From contig NZ_JAVBIK010000001.1 in NCBI RefSeq assembly GCF_032193805.1, forward strand, positions 1,881,001 to 1,945,000: a stretch of DNA of 64,000 nt, given 5' to 3'. The DNA is from Rhodoferax potami (lineage in GTDB: Bacteria > Pseudomonadota > Gammaproteobacteria > Burkholderiales > Burkholderiaceae_C). Position numbers and translations under genes: made by a program. Positions 51,301-61,330 of the stretch are shown one piece after another; the first letter of the stretch is position 1, and each line of letters opens with the position of its first letter. A model generated the notes under the pieces. That model was not told the DNA's origin, searched no databases, and was given only the letters and a program-made list of their open reading frames with translations.

Positions 51301-51341
51301 AAGAAAGGGAGTTGCCTATTTTAACGGCAGCTCCCCTTTTT
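51301..51341 (-). terminator. Terminator between the aldehyde dehydrogenase and mnmG
   Basis: On the minus strand GGGAGCTGCC pairs with GGCAACTCCC (one G-T pair, nine-base loop), followed by TTTCTTTTT. It would end transcription of the aldehyde dehydrogenase gene before mnmG. Confidence 0.75.
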
Positions 51342-51385
51342 GCCGAGTGCGGGGGCTTGCTGCCACACCAACGGCCTGTTCAACC

Positions 51386-51444
51386 ATCAAAACAAGTGCT
51401 AGTCCAAGCGCTTATTGCGGGAGTAGCTCCTGTTTTTATAGCAC
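51386..51444. repeat. Family A-like intergenic repeat
   Basis: ATCAAAACAAGTGCTAGTCC, then AAGCGCTTATTGCGGGAGTA and GCTCCTGTTTTTATAGCAC loosely follow the repeat pattern, ending just before the aldehyde dehydrogenase stop. Confidence 0.4.
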
Positions 51445-51457
51445 AGCTTAGCCCCGA

Positions 51458-52912
51458 TTAAAACGGGTAGTGACGCGGCGTGGTTTGCAGGGTGATCCAG
51501 CGCAGCTCGGTGAACTCGGCCACACCGGCTTTGCCCCCAAAACGCCCCATGCCGCTGCCTTTGACGCCACCGAACGGCATCTGGGCTTCGTCATGCACGG
51601 TGGGGCCATTCACATGGCAAATGCCGGAGTCAATGCGGCGCGCCACGTTGAAGGCGCGCGCCATGTCACTGCCAAACACGGCCGCGCTCAAGCCGTATTC
51701 GTTGTCGTTGGCGCAGGCCACCGCCTCTTCCACACCGCGGACCCGCACCACCGCCTTGACCGGGCCGAAAGTCTCCTCGTGGTAGATGCGCATGGCCGGT
51801 GTCACATGGTCCAGCACGGTGGCCGCCATCAGGGTGTTGGTCGCCTTGCCACCACACAGCAGCTTGGCCCCTTTGGCCAGCGCATCGTCAATCAGCGCGT
51901 TGCAATGCTCGACCGTATTCATGCCAATCACCGAGCCCAGCACCACCGGGTCGGGCTTGCGCGGGTCACCCACAGGCAGGGCTGCGGCCTTCGCGGCAAA
52001 CTTCTGGGTAAACGCATCCGCAATTGCCTGGTCCACGATGATGCGCTCGGTGCTCATGCAAATCTGGCCGCTGTTGGCAAAGCAACCGAAGGCCGCGCCG
52101 TTGACCGCATCTTCGATCACGGCGTCGTCCAGAATCACCATGGGTGCCTTGCCGCCCAGTTCCAGCACCACCGGCTTGAGGTATTTGGCACAGGTCATCG
52201 CAATGATCTTGCCGACGCGGGTAGAGCCGGTGAAGTTCACACGGCGCACCGCCGGATGCGCCACGATGGCCTCCACCACCGTGCCGGCATCGGCCCGCGC
52301 GTTGGTGATGTAGTTCACCACGCCGGGCGGAAAGCCCGCGTCCGCAAACGCTTCGGCAATCAGCTGGTGGGTGCGCGGGCAGTTTTCGCTGCCCTTGAAG
52401 ATCACGGTGTTGCCGCAAGCCAAGGGGGTGGCAATGGCGCGCACCCCCAGAATGATGGGAGCGTTCCACGGTGCAATACCCAGCACCACGCCTGCAGGCT
52501 GGCGCACTCCCATGGCCAAACTGCCGGGCACATCAGACGGAATCACCTCACCGCTGATCTGGGTGGTCAGCGAAGCGGCCTCCCGCAGCATGCCGGCTGC
52601 CAAGTGCACATTGAAGCCGGCCCACATGCCGGTGCCACCGGTCTCTGCGCCCACCGCCTCGATGAACTGCGGCGTTTTGGCCTCGAGTGCATCTGCCGCT
52701 TTGAGCAACAACGCGCGGCGTTCGCCGGGCCCGGTCTGGCTCCAGGTCTTGAAGGCGGCCGCCGCCGCATCGGCCGCCATGACAGCATCCGCCGCCGAGG
52801 CGGCAGGGGCCCGCGTGGCCACGCTGCCATCCAAAGGGTTGCGCCGCTCGAAGGTCGCGCCTTGCTCGGCCGTGACATGGAGGCCGTTGATCAACATGGA
52901 CAAATCAGACAT
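51458..52912 (-). CDS. NAD(P)-dependent aldehyde dehydrogenase, salicylaldehyde/vanillin type
   Basis: Oxidises an aldehyde, probably aromatic, to the acid; 484 aa. Conserved blocks are the Rossmann FTGSTRVGK, the general-base region LELGGKAPMVI, the catalytic Cys in NSGQICMSTE and EETFGPVKAV. The C-terminal MPFGGVKGSGMGRFGGKAGV is typical of salicylaldehyde and vanillin dehydrogenases. AGGAG precedes the start. It is divergent from an AraC-type regulator that probably controls it. Confidence 0.9.
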   Translation of the reverse strand: MSDLSMLINGLHVTAEQGATFERRNPLDGSVATRAPAASAADAVMAADAAAAAFKTWSQTGPGERRALLLKAADALEAKTPQFIEAVGAETGGTGMWAGFNVHLAAGMLREAASLTTQISGEVIPSDVPGSLAMGVRQPAGVVLGIAPWNAPIILGVRAIATPLACGNTVIFKGSENCPRTHQLIAEAFADAGFPPGVVNYITNARADAGTVVEAIVAHPAVRRVNFTGSTRVGKIIAMTCAKYLKPVVLELGGKAPMVILDDAVIEDAVNGAAFGCFANSGQICMSTERIIVDQAIADAFTQKFAAKAAALPVGDPRKPDPVVLGSVIGMNTVEHCNALIDDALAKGAKLLCGGKATNTLMAATVLDHVTPAMRIYHEETFGPVKAVVRVRGVEEAVACANDNEYGLSAAVFGSDMARAFNVARRIDSGICHVNGPTVHDEAQMPFGGVKGSGMGRFGGKAGVAEFTELRWITLQTTPRHYPF

Positions 52913-52982
52913 GGGTTTTCTCCTGCAAGAGGTGGATACAAAACCCCATCGTAAAAAGCCCCCGTGCTATTCGCTGTGCTCT

Positions 52983-53023
52983 GCGTGCACAAAGTGCTAG
53001 CGCTGGCGTGCACAAGCGCTAGG
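52983..53023. promoter_or_regulatory. Direct repeat between the aldehyde dehydrogenase and araC-type genes
   Basis: GCGTGCACAAAGTGCTAG (52983-53000) is repeated as GCGTGCACAAGCGCTAG from 53006, a spacing of 23 bases, about two helical turns. AraC-type regulators commonly bind such direct repeats. It lies between the divergent promoters. Binding is inferred. Confidence 0.5.
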
Positions 53024-53077
53024 GATAACCCTTGCAGCCCGCCCCATACTCCGCTGCCCCGCCCATAATGCGCCACC

Positions 53078-54025
53078 ATGCCCCACCAACAGGCCTTGAG
53101 TACCGACCATTTCGCCCCCGGAGACCGCGCTCCGGTTTGGCACGATTGGGTCCGGCAGCAGTTCGGTGGGCTGCAATCCGATCTGTACGGGGATACCGAC
53201 TTCGAGGGACACCTCCACACCAGCCAAGCCGGCGCCTTGCAACTCACACACCTCGAGGCCAAGCGCCACCGGGTCACCCGCACCACGGACCTTGCGCGCC
53301 ATACCGACGAAGCATTTTTCAAAATCGTCGCCCCCATCAAGGGGTATGCCAACGTCGAACAAGGAGGCCGGCAAACCTCGGTGAGCCCCGGTAGCTGGAC
53401 GCTCTACGACACCACCCGCCCGTATCGGATTGCGAATCCCGGGTCCGTCGAACATCTGGTAGTCATGATCCCGCAACGCGACCTTCAAGGCAGCGCCGCG
53501 CGCCTGGAGCATTTGATGGCACGCCCGATCAACGGGCAAAGCGGCATCGGCCGGGTGGCACTCACCACCATGCGCAGCACCTTCGAGGAGCTGCCCCACA
53601 TGAGCGCAGATGCCGCCCGCGGCGCCGGCGAATTGCTCACCCAGCTGGTACGGCTATCACTCACCGAGTTGGCGGGCCTGCACACGCCGCTTACCCAGCG
53701 GGAAGCCCTCAAAGACCGTATCCGTCAGTACGTGGCATTGCACCTGCGGGACCCGCAACTCTCGGTCGAGCAGATTGCCACGGCGCTCAACTGCAGCAAG
53801 CGTCATCTGTACAACGCCTTTGCCGAGGAAGCCCACCCGCTGGCGAGCTACATCCAACATCAACGGCTGGACGCTTGCTTGCGCGAACTGCAGCAGGTGG
53901 GGTCCGCCGGGCGCCCCATTACCGAGATTGCGCTGCACTGGGGCTTTAACAGCCCCTCGCACTTCAGCCGCGTGTTCCGGGAGCACACCGGGCTCAGCCC
54001 CAGCGAGTTCCGGCAACAGCACTGA
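53078..54025 (+). CDS. AraC-family regulator (FeaR-like)
   Basis: A 315-residue activator. The N-terminal ligand domain has the AraC-binding-like start HFAPGDRAPVWHDWVRQQFG and DEAFFKIVAPIKGYANVEQG. The C-terminal double helix-turn-helix holds LSVEQIATALNCSKRHLYNA and HWGFNSPSHFSRVFREHTGL. It is divergent from an aromatic-type aldehyde dehydrogenase, as FeaR is beside feaB in E. coli, so it probably responds to the amine or aldehyde substrate. Confidence 0.88.
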   Translation: MPHQQALSTDHFAPGDRAPVWHDWVRQQFGGLQSDLYGDTDFEGHLHTSQAGALQLTHLEAKRHRVTRTTDLARHTDEAFFKIVAPIKGYANVEQGGRQTSVSPGSWTLYDTTRPYRIANPGSVEHLVVMIPQRDLQGSAARLEHLMARPINGQSGIGRVALTTMRSTFEELPHMSADAARGAGELLTQLVRLSLTELAGLHTPLTQREALKDRIRQYVALHLRDPQLSVEQIATALNCSKRHLYNAFAEEAHPLASYIQHQRLDACLRELQQVGSAGRPITEIALHWGFNSPSHFSRVFREHTGLSPSEFRQQH

Positions 54026-54036
54026 GCCAATGCCCT

Positions 54037-54732
54037 TCAGGCGAGTGCGGCCTCGCGCTTCAAGAGCTCGGTGTCCCGGAACTCGATATGCCCATACCCT
54101 AGCGCGAGCGCGCCTGCACCGACCAGGTACTTGAGCTCTTTGGCAAGCGTTTGGCGCGTTACGCCGAGCATCATGGCCAGTTCTTCGTGTGAGACCTGCA
54201 CACCGCTGCGGCTCTGGTGGGAAAGGGTCATGTCGCCGCGGGCCAGGCTGATCAGCCGCCGCGCCACCCGGGTGCGCGTGGAGCGCAACATCGAGTCTTC
54301 GACCAGGCCACACAAACCCCGCACCCGGGTCGCCAGCAGCACGCTAATGCCTTGCACAAACCCGATCCGCTGCATCAGGCCTTGAAAATCACGGGGCGTA
54401 ATCACCAGCAGGGTGCCTGCCTGCAGGGCGACGACGTCGTGGGGCCGGATTTCCCCGTCCACCATGGAGGTCTCCCCGAACCAGTGTCCGGCCTCCAGGA
54501 CCGACAAAATCCCCTCGCGCCCATCTTCCCCCGAAGCGGTAACCCGGAACACGCCGGAGAGCACGCCATAAAAGCCACCGCTCGCATCCCCACGGCGGTA
54601 TACCGCTTCACCCGGAGACACTTCTTGCTCAATGGCCACCGCCAGCAGCGCCTTGCGCTCGGCGATAGGCAAGCCATCGAACCAGGTGTTGACTGACATT
54701 TTTTTTAATAACTCTGCTTTGGAGTGTGTCAT
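54037..54732 (-). CDS. Crp/Fnr-family regulator
   Basis: A 231-residue regulator with an N-terminal cyclic-nucleotide-binding-like fold (GGFYGVLSGVFRVTASGEDG, GHWFGETSMVDGEIRPHDVV) and a C-terminal helix-turn-helix (VSHEELAMMLGVTRQTLAKE). It has no Fnr-type cysteine cluster. It is divergent from the class II aldolase gene and converges on the AraC gene. It probably controls the aldolase/GMC/GST genes; the effector is unknown. Confidence 0.88.
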   Translation of the reverse strand: MTHSKAELLKKMSVNTWFDGLPIAERKALLAVAIEQEVSPGEAVYRRGDASGGFYGVLSGVFRVTASGEDGREGILSVLEAGHWFGETSMVDGEIRPHDVVALQAGTLLVITPRDFQGLMQRIGFVQGISVLLATRVRGLCGLVEDSMLRSTRTRVARRLISLARGDMTLSHQSRSGVQVSHEELAMMLGVTRQTLAKELKYLVGAGALALGYGHIEFRDTELLKREAALA

Positions 54733-54831
54733 CCATTCCCCTTTAGTGATTACCCTGAATTGTTAGTTTTTTTACAGTGTATCGATCGCGATGCAAGTAC
54801 GCTGGACCCTGTTGTAACTAGGGAGGCATCC

Positions 54832-55590
54832 ATGCCCGCTTCATCCGTGCAAGCCCAAGTCAGTGCGCAAGAGTGGCAGCTGCGCCAGGATCTGGCTGCT
54901 TGCTACCGCCTTGTTGCCCATTACGGCTGGAGCGACCTGGTGTTCACCCACATCAGTGCGCGCATACCGGGCCCGGATCACCACTTCCTCATCAACCCTT
55001 ACGGATTGATGTTTGATGAAATCACTGCGAGTAGTCTCGTCAAAGTGGACCAGCATTGCAATAAGCTGAATGACTCACCCTACTCCGTCAATCCGGCCGG
55101 TTTTGTGATCCACAGCGCCATCCATGAAGCACGGGAAGACGCCGGTTGCGTGCTGCACACCCACACCCGGGCCGGTGTCGCTGTCAGTGCCCAAAAAGAT
55201 GGCGTCCTGCCCTTAAGCCAGCAGTCGACCTTTGTGCTGGCGTCCCTGGCGTACCACGACTATGAAGGCGTCGCCTTCCGCCCGGACGAGAAGCCGCGCT
55301 TGCAAGCCGACCTCGGACACGCGAATTTCATGGTGCTGCGCAACCACGGCCTATTGGTGGTGGGCAAAACCATTGCCGATGCCTTTTTGAGCATGTACAC
55401 CTTCGAGGCCACCTGCCAGATCCAGCTCGCCGCCCAATCGGGCGGTGGCGCCCTGACCCATGTCGACCCGCGCATTGTGAGCGGTGTGGCCGAGTCCATG
55501 CGGGTGCAAACCGGCGGGCTGGGTGGCGCGTTTGTCTGGCCGGCGTTGTTGCGCAAACTCCAACGCATAGACCCCGGCTACCTGGATTGA
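54832..55590 (+). CDS. Class II aldolase/adducin-family protein
   Basis: A 252-residue zinc-dependent aldolase or decarboxylase-like protein. Zinc ligands are seen in HTHTRAG (109-111) and in FMVLRNHGLLVVG later. NPYGLMFDEITASSLVKVD is typical of the family. GGGAGG precedes the ATG at 54832; the longer frame from 54724 overlaps the divergent regulator. It leads a three-gene run with GMC oxidoreductase and glutathione transferase; substrate not predictable. Confidence 0.87.
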   Translation: MPASSVQAQVSAQEWQLRQDLAACYRLVAHYGWSDLVFTHISARIPGPDHHFLINPYGLMFDEITASSLVKVDQHCNKLNDSPYSVNPAGFVIHSAIHEAREDAGCVLHTHTRAGVAVSAQKDGVLPLSQQSTFVLASLAYHDYEGVAFRPDEKPRLQADLGHANFMVLRNHGLLVVGKTIADAFLSMYTFEATCQIQLAAQSGGGALTHVDPRIVSGVAESMRVQTGGLGGAFVWPALLRKLQRIDPGYLD

Positions 55591-55596
55591 GACCGT

Positions 55597-57222
55597 ATGA
55601 ACCCCACAGAATTTGACTACATCATCGTTGGCGGCGGCTCTGCCGGCTGCGTGCTCGCAGGCCGATTGAGCGAAGACCCGAACACCACCGTCTGCCTGCT
55701 CGAAGCCGGTGGCCCGGACACCAGCGCCTTTATCCATGCACCGCTGGGGTTTGCTGCCACCGCCCCGCTCGGCATCTTCAACTGGAACTATGAAAGCGTG
55801 CCGCAACCCGGCTTGGGCGGGCGTCGCGGCTTCGCGCCCCGCGGCAAAGTGCTGGGGGGCAGCAGCTCGCTCAACGCCATGGTCTACACCCGCGGCAACG
55901 CTGCCGACTACGACCGCTGGGCTGGGCACGGCAACCCCGGCTGGAGCTACCGGGATGTCTTGCCCCTGTTCAAACAATCCGAAAACAACCAATGCTTCGG
56001 CGCCACCGACCTGCGCGGTGTGGGCGGCCCCCTGAACGTGTGCTACCTGCGCAGCCCCAGCCCGCTGAACCAGGCCTTTATTGAGGCGTGCGAAAGCCAA
56101 GGCCTGCCCCGCACGCCCGACTACAACGGCACCCAACAATGGGGCGTGGCGCCCGCCCAGGTCACCCAAAAAGACGGCGAGCGCTGGAGTGCCGCCAAGG
56201 GCTACCTCACCCCCCACCGCCATCGCAGCAACCTCACGGTCATTACCCAAGCCCATACCCACAAGGTGCTGCTCGACAGCAGCCACGGTGACCCCCGCGC
56301 CACCGGTGTGCAGTACGAGCACAAGGGCCAGATGCACGAGCTGCGCGCCCGCCGCGAAGTGCTGGTCAGCAGCGGCGCCTTCGGCTCGCCGCAATTGTTG
56401 ATGCTCTCAGGCATCGGGCCCGCAGAGCACCTGCGCCACCATGGCATTCCGGTGCGGCACGCCCTGCCCGGCGTGGGTCAGAACCTGCAAGACCACATCA
56501 CCACCGTACTGATTTACCGCACCCAACACCAGCGCGAAACGCTGGGCTTCTCATTCGGCGGCGCGCTTGCGATGCTGAAGTCCATTTTTGAATGGCGCAG
56601 CCAACGCACCGGCTGGATCACCACCAACGTGGCCGAGTCCCAAGGCTTCATGAAAACACGCCCGGAGCTCGACATTCCTGATATCCAGCTCGCGTTTTGC
56701 ACCGGCATCGTGGACGACCACACCCGCAAACCCCACCTCGGCCACGGCTACACCCTGCACGTCACCCTGATGCGACCCAAGAGCCGTGGCAGTGTGACCC
56801 TGCAAAGTGCCAACCCCGAAGAAGCACCGCTGATCGACCCCGCCTACCTGCAAGACCCCGAAGACCTCGAGGCCCTGGTTCGCGGCACCCAAATGGGCCT
56901 GGACATCATGGAAGCGCCGGCTTTGCAGCCCTACCGCGGCAAGATGCTCTACCCGGTCGAGCGCAACAACCGCGCGCAGATCGAGCAGTTTTTGCGCGAC
57001 CACTCCGACACCGAATACCACCCGATCGGCACCTGCAAAATGGGTCCCGCCAGCGATCCGATGGCCGTGGTGGATGCAAATCTGCGGGTGCACGGCATCC
57101 AGGGGCTGCGGGTAGTGGACGCGTCCATCATGCCCGACCTGGTGACCGGCAACACCAATGCGCCCACCATCATGATTGCGGAAAAGGCCGTGCAAAGCAT
57201 CCGTGCAGCCCATGTCCGCTAG
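55597..57222 (+). CDS. GMC-family FAD-dependent oxidoreductase
   Basis: Choline dehydrogenase-like alcohol dehydrogenase, 541 aa. The FAD fold [20 protein letters not shown] (residues 8-27), the GMC signature [40 protein letters not shown] and the catalytic-His region [19 protein letters not shown] are present. It starts six bases after the aldolase gene. It probably oxidises an alcohol that feeds the same pathway. Confidence 0.92.
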   Translation: MNPTEFDYIIVGGGSAGCVLAGRLSEDPNTTVCLLEAGGPDTSAFIHAPLGFAATAPLGIFNWNYESVPQPGLGGRRGFAPRGKVLGGSSSLNAMVYTRGNAADYDRWAGHGNPGWSYRDVLPLFKQSENNQCFGATDLRGVGGPLNVCYLRSPSPLNQAFIEACESQGLPRTPDYNGTQQWGVAPAQVTQKDGERWSAAKGYLTPHRHRSNLTVITQAHTHKVLLDSSHGDPRATGVQYEHKGQMHELRARREVLVSSGAFGSPQLLMLSGIGPAEHLRHHGIPVRHALPGVGQNLQDHITTVLIYRTQHQRETLGFSFGGALAMLKSIFEWRSQRTGWITTNVAESQGFMKTRPELDIPDIQLAFCTGIVDDHTRKPHLGHGYTLHVTLMRPKSRGSVTLQSANPEEAPLIDPAYLQDPEDLEALVRGTQMGLDIMEAPALQPYRGKMLYPVERNNRAQIEQFLRDHSDTEYHPIGTCKMGPASDPMAVVDANLRVHGIQGLRVVDASIMPDLVTGNTNAPTIMIAEKAVQSIRAAHVR

Positions 57223-57252
57223 CATGCTGCCTTCACCCACTTAAGGCCCACC

Positions 57253-57861
57253 ATGAAGCTGTACTACTCCCAAGGCGCCTGCTCGCTGGCACCCCATATC
57301 GTGATGCACGAAGCCGGCTTGGCGTTTGAAGCCATTTCCGCGCCCACCAAGACCCATCAGTTGCCTGACGGCACCGACTTTTACACGATCAACCCGCTGG
57401 GCTATGTGCCGTTTTTGGTACTGCAAGACGGCCGCAGCCTGCATGAAACGCCGGCCATCGTGCAATACCTGGCAGACCTGGTGCCCGAGAAACACCTCGC
57501 CCCGGCCAACGGGTCCTTTGAGCGCTACCAGCTGCAGCAGTGGCTCACCTTTATTGGCACCGAGCTGCACAAGAACTTCAGCCCCTTGTTCAACCCGGCA
57601 GCGCCCCTCGAAGGCAAAGAGCAAGCCAAACAAACCCTCGCCAAGCGCTTGGCATGGGTAGACGGCGAGCTTGCCGGCAAAGACTACCTGCTCGGCACAA
57701 CCTTCAGCGTGGCCGACGCCTACCTGTTCACCGTGACCAACTGGGCCCGTTTGGTGAAGGTAGACCTCAGCACCTTCGCCAACCTGTTGGCTTACCGGGC
57801 CCGCGTTGGCGAGCGCCCCGGCGTACAAGCCGCCATGCGCGCAGAGGGCTTGCTGAAGTAA
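57253..57861 (+). CDS. Beta-class glutathione S-transferase
   Basis: A 202-residue glutathione transferase. The start MKLYYSQGACSLAPHIVMHE has Cys10, the residue that forms a mixed disulfide with glutathione in bacterial beta-class enzymes. The cis-Pro region is GYVPFLVLQDG and the C-terminal helix motif is FSVADAYLFTVTNWA. It is 30 bases after the GMC gene and is followed by a terminator. Confidence 0.93.
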   Translation: MKLYYSQGACSLAPHIVMHEAGLAFEAISAPTKTHQLPDGTDFYTINPLGYVPFLVLQDGRSLHETPAIVQYLADLVPEKHLAPANGSFERYQLQQWLTFIGTELHKNFSPLFNPAAPLEGKEQAKQTLAKRLAWVDGELAGKDYLLGTTFSVADAYLFTVTNWARLVKVDLSTFANLLAYRARVGERPGVQAAMRAEGLLK

Positions 57862-57884
57862 CACGCAGCGCGCTCCAAAAACCA

Positions 57885-57906
57885 AGGGCCCTTACGGGCC
57901 CTTTTT
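57885..57906 (+). terminator. Terminator after the glutathione transferase gene
   Basis: GGGCCC TTAC GGGCCC stem-loop followed by TTTTT. The AAAAACC run on the other side could let it end transcripts of the convergent MFS gene as well. Confidence 0.88.
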
Positions 57907-57934
57907 GCTATGCGAACAGTAGCAGCAGGCGCAC

Positions 57935-59164
57935 TCAGTAAGAGCGCTGCAGTGCTTTTTGACGTATAGCCAGTGCCGCGCCCACCCACAATGCAGCTGC
58001 CGAAAACACCAGCCCCCGCGCCAAGCCGCCGGGGCCGTCTGCGATCCAGCCGACCACCGTGGGGCCCACAATCTCGCCGGCCGCAAACACCGTGGTGAAC
58101 GCACTGATACCCGCTGCCCAGGCCGTGGGCGGCAAGTTGTGCCGCACCAAGGCGGTAGTGGACGCCACCACTGACAAAAACACCGCGCCAAACAACAAGC
58201 CCGACGCCAGCAACGCCAGCCACCACTGGGTGAGCGCCGGCAAAACAATGGCCACGCCCAACAGGGTGTTGAGCGTCGCCAAGGGCCTGCCGTCCTGGTG
58301 CTTGTCGAGCAGGCTCGCCCAAATGCGGCTGGAGGCAATCACCGCCGCACCCAAAAGCGCATAAAACACCGTCACCGCCGCAGCCGATGTGCCCTGCGAT
58401 CGCAGGAGCGCCACCACAAACGTCATATAGCCGATATAGCCCACCCCAAAAAACGTATACCCGGCCAGGCCAAAGCGGAAATCCCTCCAATGGAACTGCT
58501 GCGGCCCGCCCGCACCCACAGGTGCGCCTGGCAGCGCCCAGCGCGACATCACCCGCGCCGGCCACACCAACACAGCAGTGCCCACCGCGCAAGCCAAGGC
58601 CAGGGCCCACCACGACCACTGCCAGCCATGCGGTTGCGCGGCAAACGCCTCTAACAGCCAAGGCACCATCAGGGCACTCAACACAATGCCCACGCCGGTA
58701 CCCCCGTAGTACATGCCCAGCAGCAAACCGCTATGGCGCGGAAAACGCGCGCCCAAGCGGGCCGCGAGCAAACCACCAGCCACAAACACCAGCGCACTCG
58801 CCACACCCGCCAACAAGCGCTGCGCCAGCAAGGCCGTGGTATCTGTAAAAAACCCGCTCAGACCCATGAACACCGAGGCCAGCACCGCGCCCCGCCACAA
58901 CACCTCGCCCGGGCCGCGGGTGCGCAGCAAACGGGGCGCCCACAGCGCCCCGATCAAGTAGCCCAGTGCGTTGGCCGTGTTCATAGCGCCAGCCAGGGTG
59001 TAGCTCCAGCCCAGATCGGTGCGCATGGCTGGCAAAAGCAGGCCATAGGCAAAACGGGTGATCCCCAGAGAAACAGCAGCTCCCAAAGACAAAGCCAGCG
59101 CGAGGCACCAGCCTTGAAAAGAGATCGCTGCAGGAGCGGCTAAGGGTTGGTCCGCGCCCGCCAT
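57935..59164 (-). CDS. MFS transporter, YbfB/YjiJ type
   Basis: Twelve-helix major facilitator, 409 aa. It starts with LALALSLGAAVSLGITRFAYGL, carries the YbfB/YjiJ-type ITRFAYGLLLPAMR, and TANALGYLIGALWAP in helix 2. Its ATG shares a base with the TGA of the chemoreceptor gene (TGATG), so both are in one transcript. Substrate unknown. Confidence 0.87.
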   Translation of the reverse strand: MAGADQPLAAPAAISFQGWCLALALSLGAAVSLGITRFAYGLLLPAMRTDLGWSYTLAGAMNTANALGYLIGALWAPRLLRTRGPGEVLWRGAVLASVFMGLSGFFTDTTALLAQRLLAGVASALVFVAGGLLAARLGARFPRHSGLLLGMYYGGTGVGIVLSALMVPWLLEAFAAQPHGWQWSWWALALACAVGTAVLVWPARVMSRWALPGAPVGAGGPQQFHWRDFRFGLAGYTFFGVGYIGYMTFVVALLRSQGTSAAAVTVFYALLGAAVIASSRIWASLLDKHQDGRPLATLNTLLGVAIVLPALTQWWLALLASGLLFGAVFLSVVASTTALVRHNLPPTAWAAGISAFTTVFAAGEIVGPTVVGWIADGPGGLARGLVFSAAALWVGAALAIRQKALQRSY

Positions 59165-60738
59165 CAGGCGGCACTGCCCTGCAAGCGGAACTGGCGCACC
59201 ACCTGTGCCAAGGCATCCGCCTGCTCGCGCAAGCCTTGGGCTGCGGCAGCGCTCTGCTCCACCAACGCGGCGTTTTGCTGGGTCGCCTGGTCGATCAGGC
59301 CGACGGACTGGTTCACCTGCGCAATACCGCTGGACTGCTCAGTGGAGGACGAAGAAATTTCGCCAATGATCTCGCCCACGCGCTGCACGCCGTCCACCAT
59401 TTCTTTCATGGCGGCACCGGCCTCTTCCACCAGCTTGACCCCGCCATCCACCGCGTGCACGCTGGTGCTAACCAGGCCTTTGATTTCCTGGGCCGCTGCG
59501 GCGGAGCGCTTGGCCAGCATCCGCACCTCAGACGCCACCACCGCAAAACCCCGGCCCTGCTCACCGGCGCGGGCGGCTTCCACCGCCGCGTTGAGCGCCA
59601 GGATGTTGGTCTGGAAGGCGATCGAATCAATCAGCCCGACGATGTCATTGATCTTGCTGCTGCTGGCCGCAATCTCGTGCATGCTGCCCACCGCCTGGGT
59701 CACAACCTGGCCGCCACGGGCTGCCAGCTTGTAAGCCGAGTCGGACAGCTGGCGCGCTGTTTGAGCCGCGTGGGCGGTCTGCTGCACATTTTCGGTCAGC
59801 TCTGCTAGAGAGCCCACGGTGTCTTGCACGCTGCTGGCAGACTTTTCGGTGCGAACCGACAAATCCTGGTTGCCAGAGGCAATTTCCTGGCTGGCCGTGG
59901 CCACACTCTCGCTCGCGTTACGCACCTGCGAAACCAGGGCGCTCAGGCCGTCTTGCATTGCCTGTTGGGTGCGCTGCAAATCGGCCACCTCGTCTTTACC
60001 ATGCACCACCACCCGTTGCGACAAATCCCCCCCGGCAATCGCTTGGGCCAGCAACCGGGCTTGCTCCAAGGGTTGGCAAATCGAGTTCATGTTCAAAATG
60101 GTCAATGGCACCACCACCAGCGACGCCACTGCCAGCGCCGCAATAAAGACCCAGCGCACCACCTCGGCCACTTTTTGCTGATCTTGCACCGACTCTTCGA
60201 CCTCCCGGTTCAGAATGACCTCCAGCTCTGACACCTGCTTGTCGATCACCACGAACTCGGCCAGTGCCTTTTGGCTCATGCGGTTGGCGGTCGTGGCAGA
60301 TTCATAGCCACTGCTCTTGAGTTGCACCGCAATAGGCTCAAACAACTTGGCATAGCTTTGCAAGCGCAAGACCAGCTCACGCACCACCACGTTGTCCGGG
60401 TCTTCCTCGCCCTCGAGGAATCCATTGGCGACTTTCTCGGTCTCTGCGAGGTTCTGCTTCCAGCGGGTGTAGGCTTTCTCTACCTCGTTAGGGCGCTCGT
60501 ACTCAATGATCATGTCTTTCTCTGCCATGCGCACCATGGCGAGCGCGCCACGCAGGTGAGACAGGTGCTGCACTTCGGCAAACGAGTGGTGCAGAAAATC
60601 ATCGCTCTGGTCTTTGATCTGCCCCATGCCCCACAGCCCCCCCAAACCCAACATGCTGAGCAGCGCCAACACCATGGCAATGGCACCCAGCATGCGAAGC
60701 CGGATCGTGAATTGGCGCATCATTGTCATCATGGTCAT
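59164..60738 (-). CDS. Methyl-accepting chemotaxis protein (Tsr/Tar type)
   Basis: Chemoreceptor, 524 aa. TM1 about residues 12-37, a four-helix-bundle periplasmic sensor, TM2 about residues 195-217, a HAMP linker, and the signalling domain with the conserved hairpin tip [20 protein letters not shown] followed by [18 protein letters not shown]. No CheR-binding pentapeptide is seen at the C-terminus. GAGGAA precedes the first ATG; two more ATGs lie within seven codons. Confidence 0.93.
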   Translation of the reverse strand: MTMMTMMRQFTIRLRMLGAIAMVLALLSMLGLGGLWGMGQIKDQSDDFLHHSFAEVQHLSHLRGALAMVRMAEKDMIIEYERPNEVEKAYTRWKQNLAETEKVANGFLEGEEDPDNVVVRELVLRLQSYAKLFEPIAVQLKSSGYESATTANRMSQKALAEFVVIDKQVSELEVILNREVEESVQDQQKVAEVVRWVFIAALAVASLVVVPLTILNMNSICQPLEQARLLAQAIAGGDLSQRVVVHGKDEVADLQRTQQAMQDGLSALVSQVRNASESVATASQEIASGNQDLSVRTEKSASSVQDTVGSLAELTENVQQTAHAAQTARQLSDSAYKLAARGGQVVTQAVGSMHEIAASSSKINDIVGLIDSIAFQTNILALNAAVEAARAGEQGRGFAVVASEVRMLAKRSAAAAQEIKGLVSTSVHAVDGGVKLVEEAGAAMKEMVDGVQRVGEIIGEISSSSTEQSSGIAQVNQSVGLIDQATQQNAALVEQSAAAAQGLREQADALAQVVRQFRLQGSAA

Positions 60739-60904
60739 GGGGTGTTCCTCGGGTGTGCCGATCGTGCGTGTTCAGCCATTCTTTCAGAGTCTACGGCGGG
60801 CTACAAGCGGCAATCCGAGGCAAAACCCCTGTGTTGCCCGCCATTTCCAACTGCTGCAGCGCTGCAAGAATCCCACAAGGGGCGGCGCCGTGTCTTGACC
60901 TACG

Positions 60905-61243
60905 TCATACCGGCGCGCGCGGCGCCCACACAATCACCGCCATACCCGCCAGCGCGAGGCCGGCACCCAGCAGATCCCAGCGGGTCGGCGCAATGCCATC
61001 CACCCACCAGAGCCACACCAGCGCGGTAGCGACATACACACCGCCATAGGCCGCATACACCCGGCCGCTGGCAGCAGGGTGCAAGGTGAGCAGCCAGACA
61101 AACAAGGCCAGTGAGGCCGCCGCCGGCAGCAGCACCCACACCGGTGCACGCTGCTGCAACCACAGCCAAGGCAGATAGCACCCCACGATCTCGGCGACCG
61201 CGGTGAGCACATAGAGGCCGGTAGTGAGCAGCAGGGATTGCAT
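60905..61243 (-). CDS. YnfA/UPF0060-family small membrane protein
   Basis: Four-helix inner-membrane protein, 112 aa, of the YnfA family. Markers are [20 protein letters not shown] near the start and [20 protein letters not shown]. It is related to small multidrug-resistance exporters, but the substrate is not established. A family A repeat separates it from copA. Confidence 0.92.
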   Translation of the reverse strand: MQSLLLTTGLYVLTAVAEIVGCYLPWLWLQQRAPVWVLLPAAASLALFVWLLTLHPAASGRVYAAYGGVYVATALVWLWWVDGIAPTRWDLLGAGLALAGMAVIVWAPRAPV

Positions 61244-61265
61244 GGGCGCCTTGGATTTTGCTCAC

Positions 61266-61326
61266 ATTTTAGGAGCTAGCTGCGCACATTCTATGAGCGC
61301 CAGAGGCACTTTTTACTACTATTCAG
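61266..61326. repeat. Family A intergenic repeat
   Basis: TTTTAGGAGCTAGCTGCGCA, then CATTCTATGAGCGCCAGAGG and CACTTTTTACTACTATT match the repeat core. It lies between copA and the ynfA-type gene. Confidence 0.65.
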
Positions 61327-61330
61327 TGGC

